From NCBI GenBank assembly GCA_003345545.1, contig PRDH01000081.1, forward strand, positions 1-64,000: a stretch of DNA of 64,000 nt, given 5' to 3'. The translations under genes were made by a program, and so were the position numbers. The notes below the pieces were generated by a model. The model saw only the letters and a list, made by a program, of their open reading frames with translations. It searched no databases and had not been told where the DNA came from. This DNA comes from Candidatus Thorarchaeota archaeon. Lineage in GTDB: Archaea > Asgardarchaeota > Thorarchaeia > Thorarchaeales > Thorarchaeaceae. Shown here piece after piece: positions 48,294-56,614 of this stretch; position 1 is the first letter of the stretch, and the number at the start of each line of letters is the position of its first letter.

Positions 48294-49574
48294 TCACTCT
48301 AGCCCGAACACGGGGAATATGAGTTCCTTCACCTTATTGATGGCATCATCAACAGCACGCTTGACCTTGGGATAGTGCTTCTCGTCCATCCTACTTGGCC
48401 TGTCAGTCCAGCCATCCCGCCCCATCTTGAGGCCATACTTCTCAATCAGCACTAGCCATTTGTTCGGCAGTACTGGCGGCAGTGCCATATCTGCAAGACC
48501 TGCAAGCACTATTGTCCATACCTTCGCTGTTGTTACAGGGTTGTAGCCTCCACCCCCTACAGCAACAAGCTTTCTTTCTCCCTCATGTACAAGCTGTCGG
48601 ACTGTCATAGTCAGGCGATGGTATGTATCAAAGGTGAGCATTAGGTCTGCTAAGGGATCGCCAAAATGTGCATCCGCTCCGACGTTCCAGAACACAAGGT
48701 CTGGTTTGTAGACCTGCCAGATGGGAACAATGGCATCTTCGAAGGCCCTCCAGTACTCAACATCATCGGTCAGTGGTGGAAGGGGGACATTGACGGAGTA
48801 GCCTTTTCCTTCACCTATCCCCATTTCTTCTGGTTTTCCAGTTCCAGGGAAGAATCCCATGCTCTTCTCGTGAAGTGATATGGTGAGAACATCCGGGTCG
48901 GCATAGAACGCTTTCTGTGTACCATCACCATGATGAACATCCGTGTCGAGATACAGAACCTTCTTGCCCGGATTCACTTCTTTGTATTTCTTGATGGCAA
49001 CTACCGTGTCATTGAGGTAACAGAATCCTGCAGCTTGGCTCTCCATAGCATGATGGAAACCGCCAACAAACGACATCGCATTTTTGAACTTCCCCTTGGC
49101 AACACCTATTGTGGCATCAATCACTCCCCCTACTGGTAGACGTGCGTACCTATGAACCCCCGGAAAAACAGGGCAATCATCAGTATCAAGACCAAATCGG
49201 GCAGAGAATGCTGACCCTGTGTTCCCAAAGAGATCAAGCGTTTCTACAAAGGATGGATCGTGGAAGGTCAGCAATTCCTCCTTGGTCGCCTCCCTCATTT
49301 GCTGGAGAGAGATCTTCGAACTCTCGGTCATTCCTGCCATCACTGGAAGACTCCACGTGACATCAAGACGTGCTCTATTCCAGAAGGGATTGACTACTGC
49401 CTTCATCCTCTCCAGCTCATCGATACCATCTAGAGCTAAGAGGCTCTCAGGACTATAGAGGGCTGTGCGTTCAGTCACTTGGTTCCCACCGCATGCAAAT
49501 AGGTACTGCCTTTCTCCAACATGAAGTCTACTTATGTGTGATGGCATATCACTCTTCGAAAGCCTCATTATCAT
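48294..49574 (-). CDS. Histone deacetylase/AcuC family protein
   Basis: 'VLYLDTDVHHGDGTQKAFYADPDVLTISLHEKS', 'FHHAMESQAAGFCYLND', 'VGGGGYNPVTTAKVWTIVLAGL'. Confidence 0.93.
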   Translation of the reverse strand: MIMRLSKSDMPSHISRLHVGERQYLFACGGNQVTERTALYSPESLLALDGIDELERMKAVVNPFWNRARLDVTWSLPVMAGMTESSKISLQQMREATKEELLTFHDPSFVETLDLFGNTGSAFSARFGLDTDDCPVFPGVHRYARLPVGGVIDATIGVAKGKFKNAMSFVGGFHHAMESQAAGFCYLNDTVVAIKKYKEVNPGKKVLYLDTDVHHGDGTQKAFYADPDVLTISLHEKSMGFFPGTGKPEEMGIGEGKGYSVNVPLPPLTDDVEYWRAFEDAIVPIWQVYKPDLVFWNVGADAHFGDPLADLMLTFDTYHRLTMTVRQLVHEGERKLVAVGGGGYNPVTTAKVWTIVLAGLADMALPPVLPNKWLVLIEKYGLKMGRDGWTDRPSRMDEKHYPKVKRAVDDAINKVKELIFPVFGLE

Positions 49575-49596
49575 GAATGGAGATTGAAGATGTGTT

Positions 49597-50610
49597 ATGT
49601 CGAAGTATGAACTTCTGAAGGAAACATTTCTTGGAAACCTTGGGGAGCAGATACCTGTTTCCCTATGGAAGCATCACCCCGACCTGGATCGTACCCCTGA
49701 GGGACTGGCAAATGCTGAGATTGAGTTTCACAGAAAGTTTGACCATGATCTCCTCAAAGTATCCTTCTTTGGTCACTATCCATGCATTGACTTTGGATGT
49801 ACTGCAGAATACGATGGTGCCAGCACTGGGTCTACTACATTGACTTCTTATCCCATTAAGGACTCAGCTGGCTGGGAGGTCCTTGAGCCAGTCGATGTGA
49901 ATGCCGGTGAATTCGGCAACCAGGTTAGGGCAGTAGAACTGATTCAGAGGTATGCACACGGGAAAGTCCCAACTATGGCCACCCTCTTCGATCCTGCCAT
50001 GGTTGCTGATAGACTGTGTGGTCAGAATCTAGTCAAGTATGCGGATGAGGTCCCTGTCATCCTGAAGAGAGCTCTTGATCTGATCTGTGACGTGATGATT
50101 GATTTTGCACGAGCTACGCTTGAATCAGGGGCTGATGGACTGTTCATCGCCAGCCAGCACTCGACTCTTTCATCAATTTCAGATAAACACTATAATACCT
50201 TCATCTATCCCTATCATCTGAGGATGGTTTCCAAGCTGCGTAGCAAGGCCAAGTTCATCATCATGCATCTCCATACGAGAGAGGAGAGAGAAGAGATTCG
50301 ATTCAACAGAATCGCTGAAACTCCCGGGGTTGTTGGCATCAACTGGGAGGATCGGAGTTCTTCGCTGTCACTCAGAGAAGGCAAGAGAAGATCACGAAAG
50401 ACTGTGCTGGGCGGTATCGACCATAATGGCGTATTGAGGACCGGGACGCCCCATGAGGCCGAGAAACAGGTCTTGAATGCAGTGGATGAGGCTGGGTTCG
50501 AACACCTCATTGTGGCTCCAGGCTGCGTAATCACTGTCGATACACCGCCTGAAAACGTACTAGCTGTCAGGGATGCAATACGGTCCATCGACCCATTCAG
50601 AGGCAAATAG
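49597..50610 (+). CDS. Uroporphyrinogen decarboxylase/MtaA-like family protein
   Basis: URO-D-like pattern 'AGEFGNQVRAVELIQRYAHGKVPTMATLFDPAMVADRL', 'VDTPPENVLAVRDAI'. Confidence 0.75.
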   Translation: MSKYELLKETFLGNLGEQIPVSLWKHHPDLDRTPEGLANAEIEFHRKFDHDLLKVSFFGHYPCIDFGCTAEYDGASTGSTTLTSYPIKDSAGWEVLEPVDVNAGEFGNQVRAVELIQRYAHGKVPTMATLFDPAMVADRLCGQNLVKYADEVPVILKRALDLICDVMIDFARATLESGADGLFIASQHSTLSSISDKHYNTFIYPYHLRMVSKLRSKAKFIIMHLHTREEREEIRFNRIAETPGVVGINWEDRSSSLSLREGKRRSRKTVLGGIDHNGVLRTGTPHEAEKQVLNAVDEAGFEHLIVAPGCVITVDTPPENVLAVRDAIRSIDPFRGK

Positions 50611-50620
50611 GAGGAAGAGA

Positions 50621-52339
50621 TTGTTGACAAGAAACGCTGAGGTTGCACGAGTCCTGAAGGAAATAGGCCTGCTTCTAGAGTTCGAGGGAAAGGAACCCTT
50701 CAAGGTCAAGGCATACCAGCGAGCTGTCAGATCCATCGCAGCTCTTGGTGAAGATGTTGCTGTACTAGCAGAACGTCGAGAGCTCACCAGTATTGCAGGC
50801 ATTGGTAAAGGTCTTGCTGAAGTCATCACGAGCTATCTCGAAACCGGGCATGTTGCGGTTCTCGATGAATTGAGAACACGTGTTCCAATAAGAATCATGG
50901 AGCTCGATGCTATTCCGGGCGTTGGCATCAAGACAATCAAGTTGGTCTATGAGAGGCTAGGAGTCACTAATCTGGACTCACTCGAGAAAGCCGCCAACGA
51001 GAACAAGCTATCACAGCTGCCTGGTCTTGGAGCGAAGACACAAGAACAGATCATTGAGGGGATTCAAGTCGCGCGAGGTGGTCTGAGCAGGACCCTTCTA
51101 GCTGATGCGCTGTCAATCGCCAGTGACGTGGAGAAACAACTTCGCAGGTTACCCGTGGTTCGCCAGTTCGTCATTGCAGGTTCCATGCGTAGGAGAAAGG
51201 AAACGATTGGTGACATTGACATACTTGTCGAAGCGACTGATTCAAAGCTAGTGATGGACACATTTGTAACCCTTAAGGAGGTGTCAAGTATCTCTGCCCA
51301 TGGTGAGACCAAATCCTCAGTACGGCTCTCAGGTGGAATTCAGGTGGACCTCCGAGTGCTGCCTGCTGACAGCTTTGGTGCTGGTCTTCAATACTTCACT
51401 GGCAGTATCGACCACAATGTGAAACTACGTGCCATTGCACAGAAGAAGGGGCACAGACTGAACGAGTACGGTCTCTTTAGAGGGGAAGAGAAGATTGCTG
51501 GAAAAGACGAGTCTGGCATATACCGCAGCTTGGGAATGGACACAATCCCACCAGAGCTCAGAGAAGACTGGGGTGAGATAGAGGCAGCTCAGAACGGGAC
51601 TCTACCTACGCTCATCGAGTTGAAGGATATACGTGGCGACCTTCACAGCCACACTGATCAGTCTGATGGAAAGAATACCATTGATGAGATGCTGGATGCG
51701 GCCCAAGCAAAGAGGTACGAATACTATTGCGTATCGGACCACACGCAGAGCCTCACGATTGCCAATGGAATGGATGAGGACCGATTGTTGAGGCGCATTG
51801 ATGAGATTGATGAACTGAATGCCTCTGGTCGCTGGAAGATGAAGATTCTCAAGGGTGCAGAGGTGGATATCTTGTCTGATGGTTCATTAGACATCAAGGA
51901 TGAGGTCCTGTCTCAACTCGACATTGTCACAGCGTCAATCCACAGTAGAATGAAGGATGACCGGAAGACCATGACTGAACGTGTCTGCCGAGCTCTTGAG
52001 AGCAAATATGTGCATATCCTCGGTCACCCTACTGGTCGCATGCTTTTGAAGAGAACAGAGTTTGAGATTGACCTTGAGGCAGTATTTGAGTCCGCTAAGA
52101 AGAACAATATTGTGATGGAGTTGAATGCACACCCAGAGCGTCTCGATCTCAATGCCAGCAATTTGCGGGCTGCAACCAAGGTGGGCCTGCGCATTGCAGT
52201 TAACACTGACGCTCACTGGACAACAGAACTCGACCATATGCAATTCGGGGTCTACCAAGCACGGCGTGGCTGGCTGTCAAGAGACGATGTCATCAATACC
52301 TATCCCCTGAAGAAGATGATGAGCACAATCAGAAAGTAA
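50621..52339 (+). CDS. polX: Family X DNA polymerase with C-terminal PHP domain
   Basis: HhH 'GIGKGLAEVITSYLETG', Pol beta-type 'GSMRRRKETIGDIDILVEA', PHP 'IRGDLHSHTDQSDGKNTIDEML'; TTG start with GAGGAAG. Confidence 0.93.
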   Translation: MLTRNAEVARVLKEIGLLLEFEGKEPFKVKAYQRAVRSIAALGEDVAVLAERRELTSIAGIGKGLAEVITSYLETGHVAVLDELRTRVPIRIMELDAIPGVGIKTIKLVYERLGVTNLDSLEKAANENKLSQLPGLGAKTQEQIIEGIQVARGGLSRTLLADALSIASDVEKQLRRLPVVRQFVIAGSMRRRKETIGDIDILVEATDSKLVMDTFVTLKEVSSISAHGETKSSVRLSGGIQVDLRVLPADSFGAGLQYFTGSIDHNVKLRAIAQKKGHRLNEYGLFRGEEKIAGKDESGIYRSLGMDTIPPELREDWGEIEAAQNGTLPTLIELKDIRGDLHSHTDQSDGKNTIDEMLDAAQAKRYEYYCVSDHTQSLTIANGMDEDRLLRRIDEIDELNASGRWKMKILKGAEVDILSDGSLDIKDEVLSQLDIVTASIHSRMKDDRKTMTERVCRALESKYVHILGHPTGRMLLKRTEFEIDLEAVFESAKKNNIVMELNAHPERLDLNASNLRAATKVGLRIAVNTDAHWTTELDHMQFGVYQARRGWLSRDDVINTYPLKKMMSTIRK

Positions 52340-52419
52340 GAATCAAGAGAGATTGGTCGGATTCAATAACTCTTGTTCAATAATCGACAGTATCTATCAT
52401 AGTTCCTGTAATACCGCCT

Positions 52420-53334
52420 CTATGAGATCATTTCAATGAAATTGTATTGCTTGAGAGATATCAAGCACTCGACAGTTATCTTTCCTGCCCATTCCTTTTT
52501 TGCATGTGACCAGCTATCCATGTATTGACCCCACTCCCATGTTGGCCACCAACCCCCATCATCGGATTGTTTCTGTATCTGGGAGGCGATTAGCCCAGTC
52601 ACTCTGTCGGGGTAAAGTCGGTACAAGAGTGATTGAGGATCTGGAGCTATCACAAAGACCCGGACCTCTCGTAATACTTGTTCAATCGTCGGCATAATCT
52701 TTCGCAGAGTTCTTTCAATCTTATCAGTAGCCTTCCTTCTCAAGGCATCAGGAAGGTATGAATATGCACGATTCCAACATACGATATCGTAAATCAGACC
52801 TTCAATATATGTTGAACTCTCAAGATTGAGAAGGGCACGCCGATTTACAGCGATTAGAACGTCCTTCGGAACATGTATTGCGTACTTGTTCATATAGCCC
52901 ACAAGCTCTGCATTTGGATTCGGCCATCCTGCCTCTGATGGCGAAATGACGCTCTCTACATGCCACCAAGGTGCATGTGGCTCTTCATTTACATTCATAA
53001 ATGTGGGCGGCCAATATCCGCCATCTGATTGATATGTAGATACAAGATACTTCATCGCCGATTCAATGATTGGGTCAGCAGAGTCTAATTCAATTTGAGT
53101 GCAGTACTGTAATCCTACTGATGTTGCCATTGGAGAAGATGCTTTGAGTCGAAAATCGGGGTCTATCGCATTACCAAATCCTCCGTCTGGATTTTGGTAC
53201 TTTACTAAGGCCTTACGTACTTCCTTCTCTGATTCGTTTCCAAATTGAGATTCAATCAGTTTCCTATCCAGTTCTCTTGCATTGTTCTTGACAAACTCAA
53301 ATGCTTGCAAGAATTCTTCACGTTTGAGTAACAT
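52420..53334 (-). CDS. Terpenoid cyclase/prenyltransferase-like alpha-alpha toroid protein
   Basis: 'LVKYQNPDGGFGNAIDPDFRL', 'YQSDGGYWPPT', 'QSDDGGWWPTWEWGQYM' repeats. Confidence 0.75.
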   Translation of the reverse strand: MLLKREEFLQAFEFVKNNARELDRKLIESQFGNESEKEVRKALVKYQNPDGGFGNAIDPDFRLKASSPMATSVGLQYCTQIELDSADPIIESAMKYLVSTYQSDGGYWPPTFMNVNEEPHAPWWHVESVISPSEAGWPNPNAELVGYMNKYAIHVPKDVLIAVNRRALLNLESSTYIEGLIYDIVCWNRAYSYLPDALRRKATDKIERTLRKIMPTIEQVLREVRVFVIAPDPQSLLYRLYPDRVTGLIASQIQKQSDDGGWWPTWEWGQYMDSWSHAKKEWAGKITVECLISLKQYNFIEMIS

Positions 53335-53500
53335 TTCAGATCATCGATGAGTTGTTTTATTCTCGATGGCACAACTGACCTGCTGCAGTCTCTCGCCTTA
53401 ATCAGTATTGTTTAGTGTATACCTTACTGCATTGCAGGGAGTTCAATATTCAGAATAATATGCAATCCGCCTACCTTTGATATTCTTGAAGAAGGAATGG

Positions 53501-53649
53501 TGCCGAGAATGGGATTTTCGGATCAGATGCAAACCATCTAATCCTTCGAACCCATGAACCCCTACGAGAGTGGATTTCTCCTGGGAGTCAAGCCGGCAGC
53601 TTGAACGATCTTGAGCCCACCGCCTTTAACCGGGCTTGGCTATCTCGGC
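53501..53649 (-). tRNA. tRNA-Leu(CAA) with two introns: anticodon loop 37/38 (about 53576-53609) and T-loop (about 53515-53544); CCA encoded at 53498-53500
   Basis: Acceptor GCCGAGA/TCTCGGC, anticodon stem GTGGG/TCCAC with CTCAAG, variable arm TCTCGTAGGGGTTC, T stem ATGGG/CCCAT split by BHB-like hairpin; 85 nt after removing both inserts. Confidence 0.88.
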
Positions 53650-54011
53650 TTGGACTCCCAGAAATCCAATCAGTATATAGTCATTTTGGACAGACGCACA
53701 GCGATGATGGAACCATCCTTGCTAATCTGTGCAAATAAGGAAAAGGAGCGCCACTTTGGACACGATGAACCGTTCGAGAGCGAGTAATCGATTTTGATGT
53801 TATACTAATAGAGATGAGATTCACATTGAGGATGGCGAAGAAAGGACTGCCTCCAATATGACGAATAAAGAGCCCACCAACGACCGATGACTGGTTCAAA
53901 AATGAAGAGGGTGGCTCAAAACAAACAGCAAGGGTAAGTTCCCTGATATGATTTTTGAGAATTGGAAATCATACACTCTATGGTGCCGGTAATCGTCTGG
54001 ATGGATAGACC

Positions 54012-54437
54012 ATGAAGAGATCAGTTTTGATCATGACTGGGATATCTTTGCTTGCTACTTTGATTGCACTCACTATTGAAGTATACTATATTATTCTTCA
54101 GACTGAACCCATAGAACTCGATGTAAGGACTAGAGGGGTTACGGAAATTCTTCTCTTTCTCATAAGTGCTCCCTTATTTGCTGCAGCCTGGAATTTGAAG
54201 CAGAAGACAGACAAGACTGTAGTGCTCATTCTGATAGCGATTGGGATTCTCGGCGCCAGTGGAACTTGGGTATTTCACGATTCACTTGCAAGTATTTTCT
54301 TTCCGAAATTGTCCATAATCACATTCTTGATCATCGATTTTGCATGGTTTTGTTTTGTTGGCTTCTTTCTATGGGTTCGTCGGTTGGGCACTCCAGCCAA
54401 ACGAGAGCTAGAGAATCCCCTAAAGATAACAAACTAA
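54012..54437 (+). CDS. Small multi-TM membrane protein
   Basis: Hydrophobic segments, 141 aa. Confidence 0.5.
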   Translation: MKRSVLIMTGISLLATLIALTIEVYYIILQTEPIELDVRTRGVTEILLFLISAPLFAAAWNLKQKTDKTVVLILIAIGILGASGTWVFHDSLASIFFPKLSIITFLIIDFAWFCFVGFFLWVRRLGTPAKRELENPLKITN

Positions 54438-54604
54438 CGAAAAAAAGGAAGGGTGGCTCAACAGCGACAAGCTAAGGGAGAGTTCGACGATTACCTGACC
54501 CCATCGAAAGCCCGCACCTCTGCCTGTCTGAAGCAAGGACAAACAAGAGGATGCGCCAGTCTGCTTTGACGTTCGGAATTACAGGTGAAGAATATCATTG
54601 CACT

Positions 54605-54696
54605 AGCCCAATGAGAGTGGATGTCTCATCGGAGACAAGCCAGCAGCCTGAATGACCTTGAATCCACGGCCTTTAACCGGATTTGGCTACCTCGGC
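54605..54696 (-). pseudogene. Truncated tRNA-Leu(CAA) 5' part (acceptor 5' strand, D arm, intron-containing anticodon arm); T arm and 3' acceptor absent
   Basis: GCCGAGG-TA-GCCAAATCCGGTTAAAGGC-C-GTGGA-TTCAAG...TCCAC aligns with the intact copy 53501-53649; no matching T arm or CCTCGGC follows. Confidence 0.75.
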
Positions 54697-54717
54697 CCAT
54701 ATAGCCAGAAATGAATT
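54684..54717. repeat. Direct repeat unit A: TGGCTACCTCGGCCCATATAGCCAGAAATGAATT
   Basis: Near-identical to 55315-55347. Confidence 0.8.
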
Positions 54718-54776
54718 ACCTGTTACTATTTCAATAGTCCTTCGACGAATATTTCTTTCATACTCGTCTTGAATTT

Positions 54777-55289
54777 CTAGTTGGAATCCTCAACAACTGT
54801 TGATTCATCCCATGGAGAATCTAGCTTTTTCACAACTTTGGACACAAGCAGTAGGGCTATTATCCCTGTACTGGGGACGGGGATACACAGGAGAGGGTTT
54901 GTCGAGATTGGGCAAGGAATGAATATCCAAATGATTAGTATATAGACTACCTGCAATAGAAGAACTTGTTCCAAGTATGTATATCTACTCAAGTTTGGAT
55001 TCTTGAATCCACGCCACACATACGTTGCAACAATAATTCCAGGTGAATAGAACGGAAACATGAAGAGAGTTAGCAAGATTGATACGACAATTGGAGAGGT
55101 TGAGTAGGGATTGCTTGGAAGATATGACCATAGACCAGCATAGATGATGATATTCAGGTTGCCCGAAGTGGGAAGTATGATCTTCAGTGGAGTGAGAAGA
55201 TTCCAAATATGCAAGAAGACTGTTGTTCGTGCTGGAGACCACAAGACCATCCCATTATTCCCCTGAACGTTTCGCCCTCGTTTGCCCAT
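54777..55289 (-). CDS. Small multi-TM membrane protein
   Basis: Hydrophobic segments, 170 aa; lies between direct repeat units. Confidence 0.5.
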   Translation of the reverse strand: MGKRGRNVQGNNGMVLWSPARTTVFLHIWNLLTPLKIILPTSGNLNIIIYAGLWSYLPSNPYSTSPIVVSILLTLFMFPFYSPGIIVATYVWRGFKNPNLSRYTYLEQVLLLQVVYILIIWIFIPCPISTNPLLCIPVPSTGIIALLLVSKVVKKLDSPWDESTVVEDSN

Positions 55290-55314
55290 CTACGGTCTAA
55301 ACTCCGACGCTAGA

Positions 55315-55347
55315 TGGCTACCTCGCCCATATAGCCAGAACTGAATT
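55315..55347. repeat. Direct repeat unit B: TGGCTACCTCGCCCATATAGCCAGAACTGAATT
   Basis: Near-identical to 54684-54717 (one indel, one substitution). Confidence 0.8.
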
Positions 55348-55378
55348 GTCTATAGTATTTAGCCATTTCCGTAGAAAA

Positions 55379-55669
55379 TCAGGGACCTTCGAGGTGTGGC
55401 CTGATTATTTCATAGAACTCGGAGATGATCTTGGACTTGGGATCCTCGGTTTCTAGAATGAACAGGCGTATCTGCTGCCCGACCTTGATCTCCTTGACAA
55501 TACCCATGTCAACCAGAGGCTGCATCACACGATGGATGGTAGAATGTGCCAGACCTGTTTCCTTCGCGACTCTACTGAGGTTGAAGAAATCCTTTGGACG
55601 GTCCAAGAAATGCTGGACCACACGTGTCTGAGCTCGGGATGCGAAAACTTTCTCAAGTAACTTCTTCAA
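55379..55669 (-). CDS. Winged-helix transcriptional regulator
   Basis: 'RVVQHFLDRPKDFFNLSRVAKETGLAHSTIHRVMQPLVDMGIVKE'. Confidence 0.8.
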   Translation of the reverse strand: MKKLLEKVFASRAQTRVVQHFLDRPKDFFNLSRVAKETGLAHSTIHRVMQPLVDMGIVKEIKVGQQIRLFILETEDPKSKIISEFYEIIRPHLEGP

Positions 55670-55675
55670 GTCATT

Positions 55676-56377
55676 CTACCTCTGCTTTGCATTATCATAT
55701 ACAACTCGGGTACCAATCTTTTCTCCACGAAAGGCTCGCGAGAAATTGCTTGCATCTGTCCCATCGAAAATGATCGTAGGTATCTTTGATCGCTCAACAA
55801 CCCTAATGGCGACCGGATCGAACAGCTTGTACTCTCCAGCTTTTGTACCTCCGGCTTCGAGTATCTTTCGCAACTTGTCAATGGTGACAGACTCCAGTTT
55901 TACAGCGCCCGTCTTCTTAGGATCTCTGTCATAGACCCCATCGACATTGGTTGCATTAAACAGAATCTCTGCTCGAACAGTTTCGGCTGCTACTGCTGCG
56001 ACTGCATTGGTGGACTGTGCTGGTATCAGGCCTCCCATTAATACAACCTTGTTCAAGTTGACAGCGACTTCAAGCTCATCAAGGGTTTCCACTATCGTCG
56101 GATACGCAATACTGCCAAGGGCTGCGCATAACAGCTCTGCATTGTCCCTAGCTAGTTTAATTCCAAGCCAGTCACACTGAGCCTCGGTTGCTCCGAGAGA
56201 CCGAGCTGCATCTATGAACGTTCGTGCTGGCTTGCCGCCACCGACCACGACAATAATGGAATGGCCCTCTTTCACCAAGGACTTGATGATATTGGCATAG
56301 TCCTTCACTCTATCGACGATTACACTGCCGTCTTTGTCATAGAGGAGAGACCCTCCAAGTTTCAACACTGCTCTCAT
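55676..56377 (-). CDS. pyrH: UMP kinase
   Basis: 'MRAVLKLGGSLLYDKDG', 'IIVVVGGGKPARTFIDAARSLGATEAQCDWLGIKLARDNAELL', 'ATNVDGVYDRDPKK'. Confidence 0.92.
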   Translation of the reverse strand: MRAVLKLGGSLLYDKDGSVIVDRVKDYANIIKSLVKEGHSIIVVVGGGKPARTFIDAARSLGATEAQCDWLGIKLARDNAELLCAALGSIAYPTIVETLDELEVAVNLNKVVLMGGLIPAQSTNAVAAVAAETVRAEILFNATNVDGVYDRDPKKTGAVKLESVTIDKLRKILEAGGTKAGEYKLFDPVAIRVVERSKIPTIIFDGTDASNFSRAFRGEKIGTRVVYDNAKQR

Positions 56378-56614
56378 GGCAAGTCCTCTTGGTATGCCTT
56401 GTGGATAGTTTTCCTTCTGACCATTAAAGAAGCTTTCTTGAATGCACCAGTTCGCCGAATTTTCGAACACTACCAGTTTTCTCCCAGAATCCCTGTAATG
56501 TCATGCGGGCCACATAGGCAAATAGAACTGACCAAAGCCCTTTTAGGTGGAATAACCTCAGCGAGTCTAAGCGGCGAGAGCCGACCCTTGTTGACATCAA
56601 GGAGATTGATCCTT

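Noticed and set aside
56261-56614. N-terminal 118-aa extension of the ValRS ORF
   Set aside because: It overlaps pyrH; AGGAG followed by TTG at 56615 and the start of homologous ValRS sequence argue for the downstream start.
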